DNA of 64,000 bases from NCBI RefSeq assembly GCF_000413475.1, contig NZ_ATFK01000001.1:124001-188000 (forward strand). The letters are read 5' to 3'. A program made the translations under genes and the position numbers. Positions 27,368 to 40,206 of the stretch are shown here, one piece after another. The first letter of the stretch is position 1. Each line of letters opens with the position of its first letter. The stretch comes from Streptococcus intermedius SK54 = ATCC 27335. Its GTDB lineage: Bacteria > Bacillota > Bacilli > Lactobacillales > Streptococcaceae. The notes beneath the pieces were generated by a model, which saw only the letters and a program-made list of their open reading frames with translations, had not been told where the DNA came from and did no database searches.

Positions 27368-27428
27368 TAAAAAGCTAGTTACTTTGTTACTAATATATCA
27401 AAGGGTGGATAGGATAGAAAGGAGCAGA

Positions 27429-27713
27429 ATGTTTTATTTAATCTTTGGGATTCTCATTCTATTATTTTACATTTTTGCTGCTCCACAGAGTATTAAAGGA
27501 ACTTTAAATATAGTAACTTTAGTGATTGCCTTTGTAGCTTTTATCATTTTATTGGGGTTGGCAGTGTTTCAGATTTTCCAATTACCATCTGAATTTTTTA
27601 TAGGAATTGCAATGATTGGTATAGCATATTTTTCGCTACGTGATATTTCAAAATTATCACAAAAAGATAAAAAAATATCGTTTCGCTCAAAACTTCGTAA
27701 CAGACAAGAATAA
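27429..27713 (+). CDS. DUF3165 family small membrane protein
   Basis: The product is 94 aa with three hydrophobic segments (about 1-15, 24-45, 55-70) and a basic tail. It matches the streptococcal DUF3165 family of unknown role. I take the ATG at 27429, which has AAAGGAGC before it; the longer frame from 27315 runs through the end of typA. A terminator follows. Confidence 0.7.
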   Translation: MFYLIFGILILLFYIFAAPQSIKGTLNIVTLVIAFVAFIILLGLAVFQIFQLPSEFFIGIAMIGIAYFSLRDISKLSQKDKKISFRSKLRNRQE

Positions 27714-27733
27714 AAAGCCATAAAGGCTTTTTT
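27712..27733 (+). terminator. Terminator before murD
   Basis: AAAAAGCC, ATAAA loop, GGCTTTTTT, directly after the DUF3165 stop. Confidence 0.75.
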
Positions 27734-27786
27734 ATTTTCTGAAAAAAAGGTAAAATAGATAAGAAGAATAAAAAAAGAGGCGTGTT

Positions 27787-29139
27787 ATGAAACACATTAC
27801 AAATTTTACAAATAAGAAAGTTTTAGTTTTAGGTTTAGCTAAGTCTGGTGAATCTGCTGCTCGTTTACTAGATAAGCTGGGAGCGATTGTGACGGTGAAT
27901 GATGGAAAACCATTTGAGGAAAACCCTGCGGCACAATCCCTCTTAGAAGAAGGAATTAAAGTTGTAACAGGGGGACATCCGTTAGAACTTTTGGACGAAG
28001 ACTTTGAGTTGATGGTAAAAAACCCTGGCATTCGTTATGATAATCCTATGGTAGTGAGAGCATTGGAAAAGAAAATTCCAGTTATAACTGAAGTTGAACT
28101 GGCGTATCTGATTTCAGAAGCTCCAATCATAGGGATTACTGGTTCTAATGGGAAAACAACAACAACCACGATGATTGCAGAGGTTTTAACCGCTGCTGGA
28201 CAAAATGGTTTACGTTCTGGTAATATTGGTTTTCCAGCTAGTCAAGTTGCAACAACTGCAACAAGAAATGACACTTTGGTCATGGAACTATCCTCTTTCC
28301 AGCTTATGGGAATTGAAACTTTTCATCCAGAAATTGCAGTAATTACCAATCTGATGCCAACTCATATTGATTATCATGGCTCTTTTGAAAATTATGTGGC
28401 TGCTAAATGGAATTTACAAAAAAATATGACAAAATCTGATTTTCTCGTATTGAATTTCAACCAAACTTTAGCGAAAGACTTAGCTGCCAAGACACAGGCG
28501 ACTGTTGTACCCTTTTCAACGACGGAAGAGGTAGACGGTGCATATCTCGAAGGGAACATCTTGACATTTCGTGGTGAGCCGATAATGGCAGCAGATGAGC
28601 TTGGTGTGCCGGGCAGTCATAATATTGAAAATGCTCTTGCAACTATTGCAGTTACGAAATTATGTGGTATTGAAAATCAAGTTATCAAAGAAACATTGGC
28701 AGGTTTTGGAGGTGTCAAACACCGTCTTCAATATGTTGATGAAATCAATCATGTTAAATTCTATAACGATAGTAAGTCTACAAATATTCTAGCAACACAA
28801 AAAGCCCTATCTGGTTTTGAGAATAGCAAGGTGATCTTGATTGCTGGTGGTTTAGATCGTGGGAATGAATTTGACGAATTGATACCAGATATTCAAGGAC
28901 TGAAAAAAATGGTTATCCTGGGAGAATCTTCAGCGCGCGTCAAGAGAGCTGCAGACAAAGCAGGTGTTGACTATATTGATGCCGAAAGTATCAAGGATGC
29001 AACACGAAAAGCTTTTGATGAAGCTCAAACAGGTGATATTGTTCTTCTTAGTCCAGCAAATGCTAGCTGGGATATGTACCCCAATTTTGAAGTTCGTGGT
29101 GATGAGTTTATTAAAACAGTTGAAGAATTAAAGGGTTAA
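27787..29139 (+). CDS. murD: UDP-N-acetylmuramoylalanine--D-glutamate ligase
   Basis: The product is 450 aa. It has a Rossmann N-domain ([18 protein letters not shown]), the ATP loop [14 protein letters not shown] and the C-terminal ligase domain ([28 protein letters not shown]). It adds D-Glu to UDP-MurNAc-L-Ala in the cytosol. AGAGG precedes the ATG and a TAAAAT -10 candidate lies at 27751. It opens the division/wall operon and is followed by murG after one nucleotide. Confidence 0.97.
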   Translation: MKHITNFTNKKVLVLGLAKSGESAARLLDKLGAIVTVNDGKPFEENPAAQSLLEEGIKVVTGGHPLELLDEDFELMVKNPGIRYDNPMVVRALEKKIPVITEVELAYLISEAPIIGITGSNGKTTTTTMIAEVLTAAGQNGLRSGNIGFPASQVATTATRNDTLVMELSSFQLMGIETFHPEIAVITNLMPTHIDYHGSFENYVAAKWNLQKNMTKSDFLVLNFNQTLAKDLAAKTQATVVPFSTTEEVDGAYLEGNILTFRGEPIMAADELGVPGSHNIENALATIAVTKLCGIENQVIKETLAGFGGVKHRLQYVDEINHVKFYNDSKSTNILATQKALSGFENSKVILIAGGLDRGNEFDELIPDIQGLKKMVILGESSARVKRAADKAGVDYIDAESIKDATRKAFDEAQTGDIVLLSPANASWDMYPNFEVRGDEFIKTVEELKG

Positions 29140-29140
29140 A

Positions 29141-30211
29141 ATGAAAAAGATTATATTTACAGGTGGAGGAACGGTTGGTCATGTGACTCTAAACCTTTTG
29201 CTCATTCCAAAATTTCTAGAAGCCGGCTGGCAAGTTCACTATATTGGTGATAAGCACGGAATTGAATACCAAGAAATCAAGAAGTCGGGTTTGGATATCA
29301 CATTTCATTCTATAGCAACAGGGAAATTACGTCGCTATTTTTCTTGGCAAAATATGTTGGATGCTTTCAAAGTGACTTGGGGTATTTTACAATCCTTAGG
29401 GATTATGTTAACAGTACGTCCGCAAGCTCTCTTTTCTAAAGGTGGTTTTGTCTCTGTTCCTCCAGTCATTGCAGCACGTTTATCTGGGGTACCAGTTTAT
29501 GTACATGAATCTGACCTCTCTATTGGGCTGGCCAACAAAATTGCCTACAGATGTGCTACAAAAATGTATTCTACTTTTGAACAGGTTCATAGTTTGACCA
29601 AAATTGAACATATAGGAGCTGTGACAAAAGTAGGAGCAAAAGAAATTGTTTCGACTGAACAACTTCAAAGGATTCAGCAACATTTTGACGAAAATCTTCC
29701 GACCCTTCTGTTTGTTGGTGGATCGGCTGGTGCTAAGGTCTTTAATGATTTTGTAACGGAAAACAAAATAGAATTAACCCAGCACTACAATGTTATCAAT
29801 TTATCAGGAGATGCTCATTTAGATGAATTATCCAATCATCTCTATCGGATTGCCTATGTGACAGAGCTCTATCAACCTTTGATGAATTTAGCAGACATCG
29901 TTATCACACGCGGTGGCTCGAATACCATTTTTGAGTTGTTGGCCATGGCAAAACTCCATGTGATTGTTCCTTTAGGACGTGAAGCAAGTCGTGGAGATCA
30001 AATTGAAAATGCAGATTATTTTGTGAAAAAAGGTTATGCTAAAAAGTTAGATGAACCCAAATTGAACTTAGAAAATCTGCAAAAAGTGATTACCGAATTG
30101 CTTGGACAGAAGGAATTATATGAGCAAACAATGAAACAGTCTCATGAAATAAAATCTTTAGATGAATTTTATAACCTTTTAAATAACGACATAAATAAAG
30201 GAAAACAATGA
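29141..30211 (+). CDS. murG: MurG N-acetylglucosaminyltransferase
   Basis: The product is 356 aa. N-terminal glycine loop [27 protein letters not shown], and the UDP-GlcNAc site [19 protein letters not shown]. It converts lipid I to lipid II at the inner face of the membrane. It starts 1 nt after the murD stop without its own clear SD, so translation is coupled. The stop overlaps divIB (ATGA). Confidence 0.96.
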   Translation: MKKIIFTGGGTVGHVTLNLLLIPKFLEAGWQVHYIGDKHGIEYQEIKKSGLDITFHSIATGKLRRYFSWQNMLDAFKVTWGILQSLGIMLTVRPQALFSKGGFVSVPPVIAARLSGVPVYVHESDLSIGLANKIAYRCATKMYSTFEQVHSLTKIEHIGAVTKVGAKEIVSTEQLQRIQQHFDENLPTLLFVGGSAGAKVFNDFVTENKIELTQHYNVINLSGDAHLDELSNHLYRIAYVTELYQPLMNLADIVITRGGSNTIFELLAMAKLHVIVPLGREASRGDQIENADYFVKKGYAKKLDEPKLNLENLQKVITELLGQKELYEQTMKQSHEIKSLDEFYNLLNNDINKGKQ

Positions 30212-31257
30212 CAAAGAAGAAGCAAAAGGAACAGAAAGATACCGGAACAGAAAACCTTTCTGAGTGGCAAAAACGAAACAAGGAATACCTTGAAAAAAAA
30301 GCTCAAGAAGAGGCTGAAAAAGAGAAAGAACTAGTAGAACAAAAAAAACAGCGTTTGCTGAATTATGAGAAATTAGATACAGATGAAGAAGAGGCAGAGC
30401 CAGAAGAAACATCTGATATTCAAGAGGCTGGATCAGAGGAAACGAAAGAACCTACTGAGACAGAGTTTTCTGAGGAGGAGCAAGATAAGTCTCTTGAAAA
30501 CGAGATCTTGAAAAAAGAGGAAAAATCGGAGGACAAACAAACAAAACGTGAAGCAAAAGAAAAAATTGCTCTTCGTCACGTTTACCGCGCTCTTCCAATC
30601 TTATTTTTCAGTTCTATTTTGCTGATTTTAGCTGTTTATTTTATAAGCCCCTACTCAAAATTGAAAAATATAGAGGTGACGGGAAATAAACACCTTTCAA
30701 AAACAGAGGTTTTGGCGGCGTCTAGCATTCAAAAAAATGACTACACCTTGACAACCTATTTGAGTCAAAAAGCTCATGCTAAAAATATCAAATTGTCGAG
30801 TTTATGGGTTGAAAAAGCAGAAATAGTATATCAGTTTCCTGTTACATTCAAAATTAAAGTGACAGAGTATAGAGTTATCGCTTATGATTATTCTGGGGAG
30901 CAGTATTTCCCAGTATTATCTAGCGGGGAAGAAATTTCTAGTCCGGTTAAGAAATCGCAGTTGCCAAAAAGTTATATACGACTTGACTTTTCAGATAAAG
31001 CGATGCTTAAGAAATTTGTGCAACAATTATCAGGTATTTCTGATACAATTAAATCAGAAATTCAAACAGTTCAGCATACACCAAGTAAGGCAACTGAGGA
31101 TTTGCTGACAATCACTATGACAGATGGAAATAAAGTTCTAGTTCCGCTGTCAGAAGTAGCTAAAAAATTACCTTACTATGAAAAAATTAAACCACAATTG
31201 ACGGAAACAAGTGTCGTGGATATGGAAGTTGGAATATTTAGCTATCGAATTAGCTAA
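30208..31257 (+). CDS. divIB: Cell division protein DivIB/FtsQ
   Basis: The product is 349 aa. A long charged cytosolic part (about 1-125, Glu/Lys-rich), one membrane helix (about 130-150, [16 protein letters not shown]), and the extracellular POTRA ([20 protein letters not shown]) and FtsQ-beta domains follow. It works in the DivIB-DivIC-FtsL complex at the septum. The start overlaps murG by 4 nt. Confidence 0.95.
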   Translation: MTKKKQKEQKDTGTENLSEWQKRNKEYLEKKAQEEAEKEKELVEQKKQRLLNYEKLDTDEEEAEPEETSDIQEAGSEETKEPTETEFSEEEQDKSLENEILKKEEKSEDKQTKREAKEKIALRHVYRALPILFFSSILLILAVYFISPYSKLKNIEVTGNKHLSKTEVLAASSIQKNDYTLTTYLSQKAHAKNIKLSSLWVEKAEIVYQFPVTFKIKVTEYRVIAYDYSGEQYFPVLSSGEEISSPVKKSQLPKSYIRLDFSDKAMLKKFVQQLSGISDTIKSEIQTVQHTPSKATEDLLTITMTDGNKVLVPLSEVAKKLPYYEKIKPQLTETSVVDMEVGIFSYRIS

Positions 31258-31294
31258 AATAATACAGAAAATCTAACCACTTTTTAATTTTTTA

Positions 31295-31303
31295 TGTTAT
31301 AAT
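31295..31303 (+). promoter_or_regulatory. Extended -10 promoter of ftsA
   Basis: TGT-TATAAT in the 122-nt gap after divIB. A small AACTAT...ATAGTT hairpin lies in the leader (31314-31336), followed by AGAGAGG. Confidence 0.6.
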
Positions 31304-31379
31304 ATGCTTTGAATAACTATACTTTTTTGATAGTTAAATTGATAAGTGAGAAACTTGGTAGACAGAGAGGAATGGTCTA

Positions 31380-32765
31380 ATGGCTAGAGATGGCTTTTTT
31401 ACAGGATTAGATATCGGAACAAGCTCCATTAAGGTCTTGGTAGCAGAACACGTAAACAATGAATTGAACGTAATTGGAGTCAGTAATGCGAAAAGTGCTG
31501 GCGTAAAAGATGGTATCATTGTAGATATAGAGGCAGCAGCAAGTGCTATAAAATCTGCAATTTCGCAAGCTGAGGAAAAAGCAGGGATTTCAATTAAGTT
31601 GGTGAACGTTGGCTTGCCTGCTAACTTGTTGCAGATTGAACCAACGCAAGGTATGATTCCTGTAACAAGTGAAACAAAAGAAATTACAGATGCAGATGTT
31701 GAAAATGTTGTAAGATCTGCTTTGACAAAAAGCATGACCCCAGACCGCGAAGTCATTACGTTTATTCCTGAAGAATTCATTGTAGATGGCTTCCAAGGTA
31801 TTCGTGATCCTCGAGGAATGATGGGGATTCGTTTAGAAATGCGTGGACTTCTCTATACAGGACCACGTACCATTCTTCACAATTTACGAAAAACAGTTGA
31901 GCGTGCTGGAGTTCAGGTAGAAAATATTATTATTTCTCCACTTGCTATGACCAAGTCTGTTTTAAATGAAGGTGAGCGTGAATTTGGTGCGACTGTTATT
32001 GATATGGGTGGGGGGCAAACAACTGTTGCCTCTGTCCGCAACCAAGAGCTACAATTCACAAACATTTATCAAGAAGGTGGCGAATATGTCACAAAAGACA
32101 TTTCAAAAGTTTTAAAAACTTCTAAGAAGCTGGCAGAGAGTTTGAAGTTTAACTACGGAGAAGTTTATGTACCAGCTGCTAGCAATGAGACTTTCCAAGT
32201 GGAAGTGATTGGGGAAGTGGAGCCAGTTGAAGTAACAGAGCGTTATTTAGCAGAAATTATTTCAGCACGCGTTAAACATATCTTCGAACAAGCCAAACAA
32301 GATTTAGAGAGAAGGCACTTATTAGATTTGCCAGGTGGAATTGTTATTATCGGTGGTGGTGCCATTTTGCCAGGTGTGGTAGAATTAGCACAAGAAGTTT
32401 TCGGTGTTCCTGTTAAACTATACGTACCAAATCAAATCGGTATCCGCAATCCAGCTTTTGCTCATGTCATTAGCTTGTCAGAATATGCAGGAAACTTATC
32501 TGAAGTGGATGTTCTAGCACAGGCTGCCGTTCATGGGGATGAGCTCCTGCGACATCAGCCAGTTGAATTTTCTCGTTCAATGCAACAAAGTCAGTCGTTC
32601 AATCCATTGCAACGATTTACTCAACCGCAACAACCAACTCCGGCTTTGGTTGATGAAACAGAAGAACAAGTTGAACGTCCTGAACCACTTCCAGCACAAT
32701 CTCAACAACCAAAAGAAAAATTGACAGATCGTGTTCGAAATCTACTTGGTAATATGTTTGATTAA
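31380..32765 (+). CDS. ftsA: Cell division protein FtsA
   Basis: The product is 461 aa of the actin/Hsp70 fold: TGLDIGTSSIKVL (phosphate 1), TVIDMGGGQTTVA (phosphate 2), GGIVIIGGGAILPG (adenosine). An SHS2 1C domain is inserted. A Gln/Pro-rich linker leads to the C-terminal amphipathic membrane helix (LTDRVRNLLGNMFD). It anchors FtsZ filaments to the membrane. It has its own promoter and is followed by ftsZ after 17 nt. Confidence 0.97.
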   Translation: MARDGFFTGLDIGTSSIKVLVAEHVNNELNVIGVSNAKSAGVKDGIIVDIEAAASAIKSAISQAEEKAGISIKLVNVGLPANLLQIEPTQGMIPVTSETKEITDADVENVVRSALTKSMTPDREVITFIPEEFIVDGFQGIRDPRGMMGIRLEMRGLLYTGPRTILHNLRKTVERAGVQVENIIISPLAMTKSVLNEGEREFGATVIDMGGGQTTVASVRNQELQFTNIYQEGGEYVTKDISKVLKTSKKLAESLKFNYGEVYVPAASNETFQVEVIGEVEPVEVTERYLAEIISARVKHIFEQAKQDLERRHLLDLPGGIVIIGGGAILPGVVELAQEVFGVPVKLYVPNQIGIRNPAFAHVISLSEYAGNLSEVDVLAQAAVHGDELLRHQPVEFSRSMQQSQSFNPLQRFTQPQQPTPALVDETEEQVERPEPLPAQSQQPKEKLTDRVRNLLGNMFD

Positions 32766-32776
32766 AGGAGAAGTAA

Positions 32777-34057
<1,281 letters not shown>

Positions 34058-34058
34058 A

Positions 34059-34730
34059 ATGGATTTAGAAAAGAATACATCTCAAATTTTGGAGAATGTA
34101 GCACAAATTACACAACAAGTTAATCGCTCAGAAAAATCAGTAGAAGTAATAGCTGTCACCAAATATGTTGACAGCTCTACTGCTAAAGAACTGATTAAAG
34201 CAGGAATTCATCATATCGGTGAAAATCGAGTAGATAAGTTTCTAGATAAATATCAGGCTCTAAAAGATGAACAGGTAACTTGGCACTTAATTGGTACACT
34301 CCAAAGGCGAAAAGTGAAAGATGTCATTAACTATGTAGACTATTTCCATGCCTTGGATTCAGTAAAATTAGCTCAAGAAATCAACAAAAGAGCAGAACAT
34401 ATTATTAAGTGCTTTTTACAAGTAAATATTTCCAAAGAAGCTAGTAAACACGGTTTTACTGTAGAGGAAATTGCTACTATTTTACCTGAGCTAGAAAAAC
34501 TTGAAAAGATTCAGATTGTTGGTTTGATGACAATGGCACCATTTGAAGCGAATGAGGCTGAATTAAATGCTATTTTCCAACAAGCCAATCAATTACAAAA
34601 AAGATTACAACGTAAACAGATACCCAATATGCCTTTTACTGATTTAAGTATGGGAATGAGCCGCGATTATGCAATAGCCATTGCAAATGGTTCGACTTTT
34701 GTCAGAATTGGTACCGCATTTTTTAAATAG
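34059..34730 (+). CDS. ylmE: YggS-type PLP homeostasis protein
   Basis: The product is 223 aa with the alanine-racemase-like barrel of YggS/YlmE. The PLP lysine is in VIAVTKYVDSSTAKEL (about residue 35), with HHIGENRVDKF and LSMGMSRDYAIAI as further family blocks. It binds pyridoxal phosphate and keeps the pool balanced. It starts 1 nt after the ftsZ stop and so depends on coupling. Confidence 0.93.
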   Translation: MDLEKNTSQILENVAQITQQVNRSEKSVEVIAVTKYVDSSTAKELIKAGIHHIGENRVDKFLDKYQALKDEQVTWHLIGTLQRRKVKDVINYVDYFHALDSVKLAQEINKRAEHIIKCFLQVNISKEASKHGFTVEEIATILPELEKLEKIQIVGLMTMAPFEANEAELNAIFQQANQLQKRLQRKQIPNMPFTDLSMGMSRDYAIAIANGSTFVRIGTAFFK

Positions 34731-34739
34731 GAAAGTATT

Positions 34740-35285
34740 ATGTCTCTTAAAGATAGATTTGATAAATTCATTGATTACTTTACAGAAGATGGTGAAGACG
34801 CAAGCGTTCAAACGCCAGAGTTACCGCCGCGTGTGAGCAATCAATCTGTAACACCTACCCAAGAAAGAACAGTACATACAGCGAGTAGTTCTGCACAATC
34901 TTCTACAAAGTCAGGAGGAAATGAGAACATCACTCGTCTTCATGCGCGCCAGCAAGAGTTGGCACAACATCGAACAATTTCAGATGATAAAGTGACAATC
35001 AATGTTCGCTATCCAAGAAAATATGAAGAAACAACTGAAATTGTTGATTTGTTAATTGTTAATGAGAGTATTTTGATTGACTTTCAGTATATGACAGAAG
35101 TGCAAGCTCGTCGTTGCTTGGATTATTTGGATGGTGCTCGTTATGTGCTTGCGGGAAGCATAAAAAAAGTTGCGAGTACAATGTATCTCTTAACGCCAAT
35201 TAATGTCGTTGTAAATGTCGAGGACTTAAAATTACCAGATGATTTGCAAAATGGCGAATTTGATTTTGATATGAAGCGTAGATAA
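34740..35285 (+). CDS. sepF: Cell division protein SepF
   Basis: The product is 181 aa. It has an N-terminal membrane-binding amphipathic helix ([17 protein letters not shown]), a Ser/Thr/Gln-rich linker and the DUF552 polymerising domain (about 90-172: [38 protein letters not shown]). It forms rings that align FtsZ filaments and tie them to the membrane. GGAAAG precedes the ATG. Confidence 0.95.
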   Translation: MSLKDRFDKFIDYFTEDGEDASVQTPELPPRVSNQSVTPTQERTVHTASSSAQSSTKSGGNENITRLHARQQELAQHRTISDDKVTINVRYPRKYEETTEIVDLLIVNESILIDFQYMTEVQARRCLDYLDGARYVLAGSIKKVASTMYLLTPINVVVNVEDLKLPDDLQNGEFDFDMKRR

Positions 35286-35289
35286 CAAC

Positions 35290-35553
35290 ATGGTTTGGAT
35301 CGTAAATATACTTTATAATTTAGTAAGATTGTATTCATTCATTTTAGTAGTGTATGCTCTCTTATCATGGTTTCCGGGTGCCTATCAAACTTCATTTGGT
35401 CAGTTGATCTTGCGAATAGTGGAGCCTGTTTTAAAACCATTCCAACGTTTTAACTTACAGTTCGCTGGAATTGATTGGACAGTTCTTGTCGTTATTTTTC
35501 TTCTGAATTTTGTTTCCGGCATCATTTTGAATGCCCTTTTGCTTTTAGCTTGA
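35290..35553 (+). CDS. ylmG: YggT family membrane protein YlmG
   Basis: The product is 87 aa with two membrane helices (about 8-28 and 65-85), separated by the family stretch LILRIVEPVLKPFQRF. Role is uncertain; it is a constant member of this division cluster. It starts 4 nt after sepF without a good SD. Confidence 0.88.
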   Translation: MVWIVNILYNLVRLYSFILVVYALLSWFPGAYQTSFGQLILRIVEPVLKPFQRFNLQFAGIDWTVLVVIFLLNFVSGIILNALLLLA

Positions 35554-35556
35554 TTC

Positions 35557-36348
35557 ATGAAGAATACAAAACATTTATATCAACATTTTATAGAAGAAGA
35601 TCGTGAATTTGTTGATAAAAGTTTAGAACAGATGCAGCGAGTTGAAGATTCTTATGCTTTTGAAGTAACTTCGTTTGTAAATCCACATCAAGTTGAGGTT
35701 TTACGAAATCTTGGAAATCATTTGCAATTGCAAATATTTTCAAGCTCGGATTTTTATACAAGTGAATTTGCTAAAGTTATTATTGCTCCTCTCTACTATG
35801 AGTTGCAATTAAGTGATTTTGAAATGGATCTATTAGAAATCAATTATGCGAATAAATTTTACCAGCTGACCCACTCGCAGATAATGGGAACGTTATTGAA
35901 TCAATTAGGAATTGAGCGTAAGGTTTTTGGTGATATTCTTGTTGCTTCTGGTAGAGCCCAATTGATGGTAGATAGGAAATTTACTCAATTCTTTATTGAT
36001 CACATCTCAAAGATAGCAAAAACACCTGTAAAATTAAAACAAGTTGATTTTTCGCAACAAATAGCCACTCAGATAGATTCGAAACTAATAGATGTACTTG
36101 TTTCTAGTATGCGTTTGGATAAGGTAGTGGCTGTCTCATTTCGTGTATCACGAAGCGTTGCAGTTCGTCTGATAGTAACAAAGCAAGTCAAGGTAAATTA
36201 TTCTATAGTGGATAATCCTAGCCATCATTTGGTGTTAAATGACTTGATTAGTGTACGGGGATATGGGAGAGTAAGAGTTTTAAGAGAAAATGGTTTTTCA
36301 AAAAACGGAAAGCATAAATTGACTGTTGAATTATTATCTAGTAAATAA
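35557..36348 (+). CDS. ylmH: S4-domain RNA-binding protein YlmH
   Basis: The product is 263 aa. The middle domain contains LLNQLGIERKVFGDILV. A C-terminal S4 domain (about 183-262) begins VSSMRLDKVVAVSFRVSRSV. In pneumococcus and B. subtilis the protein is tied to division and to rescue of stalled ribosomes. It follows ylmG after 3 nt. Confidence 0.92.
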   Translation: MKNTKHLYQHFIEEDREFVDKSLEQMQRVEDSYAFEVTSFVNPHQVEVLRNLGNHLQLQIFSSSDFYTSEFAKVIIAPLYYELQLSDFEMDLLEINYANKFYQLTHSQIMGTLLNQLGIERKVFGDILVASGRAQLMVDRKFTQFFIDHISKIAKTPVKLKQVDFSQQIATQIDSKLIDVLVSSMRLDKVVAVSFRVSRSVAVRLIVTKQVKVNYSIVDNPSHHLVLNDLISVRGYGRVRVLRENGFSKNGKHKLTVELLSSK

Positions 36349-36357
36349 GGAGAAAAA

Positions 36358-37143
36358 ATGGCTATTACATCATTAGAAATTAAAGATAAAGCTTTTGCTC
36401 ATAAATTTAGAGGATATGATATTGATGAAGTGGATGAATTTCTTGACATCATTGTCCAAGATTATGAAGATCTAGTTCGTATCAATCATGAACAAGAGTC
36501 AAAAATTAAAAATCTAGAAGAACGCTTAACCTATTTTGATGAGATGAAGGATTCCCTTAGTCAGTCTGTATTGATTGCGCAAGATACGGCAGAACGTGTC
36601 AAACAAGCGGCGAGTGATCGTTCTGAAAATATTGTTCACAAGGCTGAACAAGCAGCCCAACATTTGTTGGATGAAGCAAAATACAAGGCTAATGAAATTC
36701 TTCGTCAAGCGACAGATAATGCTAAGAAAGTGGCTATTGAAACAGAAGAGTTGAAGAATAAGACACGGGTCTTCCATCAACGGTTAAAATCAACCATTGA
36801 AAGTCAACTAAGCATTGTGAATTCTTCAGAATGGGAAGAAATTCTTCGTCCAACAGCTACGTATTTGCAGACAAGCGATGAAGCCTTTAAAGAAGTTGTT
36901 CAGTCTGCCTTAGGTGAGGTCGTGACAACTCCAGAAGAAGATGAAGCAGACGTGACACGTCAATTCTCTCCAGAAGAAATGGAAGAATTGCAAAGACGTA
37001 TTGAAGAAGTAAATCGTGAATTGACAGATGCACAAGCATTTGAAACCTTAGATGAGTCTGTTTTGGGTTTGCATTTAACAAATGATGAGAACTCAACAGA
37101 AAACTCAGAAGCTACTTCGACAGAACCTGTAGATATTTTATAA
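36358..37143 (+). CDS. divIVA: Cell division/polarity protein DivIVA
   Basis: The product is 261 aa. The N-terminal membrane-binding domain (ITSLEIKDKAFAHKFRGYDI, DEVDEFLDIIVQDYE) is followed by long coiled coils (about 40-170) and an acidic tail. It marks septa and poles. AAGGAG precedes the ATG. The ileS T-box leader begins right after it. Confidence 0.96.
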   Translation: MAITSLEIKDKAFAHKFRGYDIDEVDEFLDIIVQDYEDLVRINHEQESKIKNLEERLTYFDEMKDSLSQSVLIAQDTAERVKQAASDRSENIVHKAEQAAQHLLDEAKYKANEILRQATDNAKKVAIETEELKNKTRVFHQRLKSTIESQLSIVNSSEWEEILRPTATYLQTSDEAFKEVVQSALGEVVTTPEEDEADVTRQFSPEEMEELQRRIEEVNRELTDAQAFETLDESVLGLHLTNDENSTENSEATSTEPVDIL

Positions 37144-37159
37144 GAAAAAAAGTAAAAAC

Positions 37160-37380
37160 AAGATACTGACAAAATATTCGCAGCGAGCAGGTGATGGTGA
37201 GAGACCTGTAATTCCTTTTGTTGGGATTATCATTTTACAAACTTAGGTCTGAAAATAGTAAGATTTAACGGTTGACTCACGTTACGAGTAAGAGGGATAA
37301 GGACTATTGTTTTTATCTGAATGAAGGTGGTACCACGAATTTTCGTCCTTTGGATGAATTTGTGGTTTTTTTATTTTAAT
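37160..37380 (+). promoter_or_regulatory. T-box riboswitch leader of ileS
   Basis: AAAAT (about 37171) can pair with ATTTT after 37231 to close stem I, whose distal part contains CAGGTGATGGTGAGAGACCTG. Just inside the stem the 3' side reads ATC (37229-37231), an isoleucine codon. The T-box itself is GAAGGTGGTACCACG (TGGT at 37328-37331). The terminator stem CCACGAATTT/AAATT-GTGG with a seven-T run ends at about 37379. It leads directly into ileS. Confidence 0.9.
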
Positions 37381-37408
37381 ATGTTACTAATATGAAAAAG
37401 GAGAACTT

Positions 37409-40201
37409 ATGAAATTAAAGGAAACTCTTAATCTTGGAAAAACAGCTTTTCCAATGCGTGCTGGTTTGCCGAATAAAGAACCTATTTGGCAAAAAGAATG
37501 GGAAGATGCAAAGTTGTATCAACGCCGTCAAGAATTGAATGAAGGAAAACCGCATTTCACACTTCATGATGGACCTCCGTATGCAAATGGAAATATCCAT
37601 GTTGGTCATGCTATGAATAAGATCTCAAAAGATATTATTGTGCGTTCAAAATCAATGTCTGGCTATTATGCACCTTACATTCCAGGTTGGGATACTCATG
37701 GCCTTCCAATTGAGCAAGTCCTGGCAAAACAAGGTGTGAAACGAAAAGAAATGGATTTAGCGGAATATTTAAAGCTTTGTCGTGATTATGCACTGAGTCA
37801 AGTGGATAAACAACGTGAAGATTTCAAACGCCTAGGCGTCTCAGGTGACTGGGAACATCCATATGTTACCTTGACTCCAGATTATGAAGCTGCTCAAATT
37901 CGTGTTTTTGGAGAAATGGCGAAAAAAGGCTATATCTATCGTGGTGCGAAACCAGTTTACTGGTCTTGGTCATCTGAATCAGCCCTGGCTGAAGCAGAGA
38001 TTGAATACCATGATTTGGTTTCAACTTCACTTTACTACGCCAACAAAGTCAAAGATGGAAAAGGCGTTCTAGACACAGATACTTACATTGTCGTATGGAC
38101 AACAACTCCATTCACTGTCACAGCTTCTCGTGGTTTGACAGTGGGTGCAGATATTGATTATGTTTTGGTACAGCCAGCAGGTGAAACTCGCAAGTTTATT
38201 GTAGCGTCTGAATTGTTAAATAGCTTATCTGAGAAATTTGGCTGGATTGATGTTCAAGTGTTGGCTACTTACCGTGGCCAAGAGTTGAACCACATCGTGA
38301 CGGAACACCCGTGGGATATTGAAGTAGAAGAACTTGTCATCCTTGGTGACCATGTTACAACAGATTCTGGTACTGGTATTGTCCATACAGCACCAGGCTT
38401 TGGTGAGGACGACTATAATGTCGGTGTTGCCAACGGCTTGGAAGTGTTTGTCACTGTTAACGAACGCGGTATCATGATGGAAAATGCTGGTCCTGACTTT
38501 GAAGGCCAATTCTATGACAAGGTTGCACCAACTGTTATTGAGAAACTTGGTGACTTGCTCCTTGCTCAAGAAGAAATCTCTCACTCTTACCCATTTGACT
38601 GGCGTACGAAAAAACCAATCATCTGGCGTGCCGTACCACAGTGGTTTGCATCTGTATCAAAATTCCGTCAAGAAATCTTGGATGAGATTGAAAAGGTTAA
38701 ATTCCATTCTGAATGGGGCAAGGTACGTCTCTATAATATGATTCGTGACCGTGGCGATTGGGTTATCTCTCGTCAACGTGCTTGGGGAGTGCCACTTCCA
38801 ATATTCTATGCGGAGGATGGGACACCGATTATGACAGAAGAAACGATTGAGCATGTGGCAGAACTTTTCGCTGTTCATGGTTCGATTGTTTGGTGGCAAC
38901 GGGAAGCAAAAGACTTACTTCCAGAAGGATTTATTCATCCAGGATCACCGAATGGTATATTCACTAAAGAGACAGATATTATGGATGTGTGGTTTGATTC
39001 AGGTTCTTCTTGGAATGGCGTAGTTGTGAATCGCCCAGAATTGACTTATCCTGCTGACCTGTATCTTGAAGGTTCAGACCAGTATCGTGGTTGGTTCAAC
39101 TCATCACTTATCACATCGGTTGCCAACCATGGTGTAGCCCCTTACAAACAAATTCTTTCACAAGGATTTGCTTTGGACGGTAAAGGCGAGAAAATGTCGA
39201 AGTCTCTCGGCAACACGATTGCTCCAAGTGATGTTGAAAAACAATTTGGTGCGGAAATCTTGCGGCTCTGGGTAACGAGTGTAGACTCCAGTAACGACGT
39301 TCGTATCTCTATGGATATTTTGAGCCAAGTTTCTGAAACTTACCGTAAGATTCGGAATACCCTCCGTTTCTTGATTGCCAATACATCTGACTTCAATCCG
39401 AAAGAAGATACTGTTGCTTACGATGATCTTCGATCTGTTGATAAATATATGACTGTTCGTTTTAATCAACTTATTAAGACCATTCGTAAAGCTTATGCGG
39501 ACTTTGAATTTTTAGATATTTACAAAGCGATTGTAAATTTTGTGACAGTTGATTTATCAGCTTTCTATCTTGATTTTGCAAAAGATGTTGTTTACATTGA
39601 AGCAGCAAAATCATTAGAACGTCGTCAAATGCAAACCGTCTTTTATGATATTCTAGTAAACATTACAAAATTATTGACTCCTATTCTTCCACATATAGCA
39701 GAAGAAATTTGGTCTTACTTGGATCACGAGCCAGAAGAGTTTGTTCAGTTAGCAGAATTACCAGACGCACAGACTTTCCCTAATGAGGAAGAACTATTGG
39801 ATACTTGGACAACCTTTATGAACTTCCGCAGTCAAGCTCAGAAAGCTTTGGAAGAAGCACGTAATGAAAAGGTTATTGGAAAATCCTTGGAAGCTCATTT
39901 AACGGTTTATCCAAATGAAGTAGTGAGAACATTGCTTGAAGCGATTAATAGTGATGTTGCTCAACTTCTCATTGTTTCCGAATTAACAATTGCAGATGAA
40001 ATAGCTCCGGAAAATGCGGTTGCTTTCGAGGATGTAGCTTTTACGGTTGAGCGCGCAGCTGGTCAAGTTTGTGAACGTTGCCGTCGAGTAGATGAAACAG
40101 TCAAAGAACGCAGTTATCATGCGGTTATTTGTGACCACTGTGCAGAAATCGTTGAAGAACATTTTGCGCAAGTGCTTGCAGAAGGATTTGAAAATAAATA
40201 A
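37409..40201 (+). CDS. ileS: Isoleucyl-tRNA synthetase
   Basis: The product is 930 aa. Class I motifs: [11 protein letters not shown] (HIGH) and [10 protein letters not shown] (KMSKS). The CP1 editing domain lies between ([15 protein letters not shown]). The C-terminal zinc site is CERCRRVDE with CDHC. It charges tRNA-Ile. AAGGAG precedes the ATG. It is under the isoleucine T-box, downstream of the division operon. Confidence 0.98.
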   Translation: MKLKETLNLGKTAFPMRAGLPNKEPIWQKEWEDAKLYQRRQELNEGKPHFTLHDGPPYANGNIHVGHAMNKISKDIIVRSKSMSGYYAPYIPGWDTHGLPIEQVLAKQGVKRKEMDLAEYLKLCRDYALSQVDKQREDFKRLGVSGDWEHPYVTLTPDYEAAQIRVFGEMAKKGYIYRGAKPVYWSWSSESALAEAEIEYHDLVSTSLYYANKVKDGKGVLDTDTYIVVWTTTPFTVTASRGLTVGADIDYVLVQPAGETRKFIVASELLNSLSEKFGWIDVQVLATYRGQELNHIVTEHPWDIEVEELVILGDHVTTDSGTGIVHTAPGFGEDDYNVGVANGLEVFVTVNERGIMMENAGPDFEGQFYDKVAPTVIEKLGDLLLAQEEISHSYPFDWRTKKPIIWRAVPQWFASVSKFRQEILDEIEKVKFHSEWGKVRLYNMIRDRGDWVISRQRAWGVPLPIFYAEDGTPIMTEETIEHVAELFAVHGSIVWWQREAKDLLPEGFIHPGSPNGIFTKETDIMDVWFDSGSSWNGVVVNRPELTYPADLYLEGSDQYRGWFNSSLITSVANHGVAPYKQILSQGFALDGKGEKMSKSLGNTIAPSDVEKQFGAEILRLWVTSVDSSNDVRISMDILSQVSETYRKIRNTLRFLIANTSDFNPKEDTVAYDDLRSVDKYMTVRFNQLIKTIRKAYADFEFLDIYKAIVNFVTVDLSAFYLDFAKDVVYIEAAKSLERRQMQTVFYDILVNITKLLTPILPHIAEEIWSYLDHEPEEFVQLAELPDAQTFPNEEELLDTWTTFMNFRSQAQKALEEARNEKVIGKSLEAHLTVYPNEVVRTLLEAINSDVAQLLIVSELTIADEIAPENAVAFEDVAFTVERAAGQVCERCRRVDETVKERSYHAVICDHCAEIVEEHFAQVLAEGFENK

Positions 40202-40206
40202 TTACA

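Noticed and set aside
27315-27428. N-terminal extension of the DUF3165 protein
   Set aside because: It overlaps the end of typA in another frame; the SD and the membrane start point to 27429.
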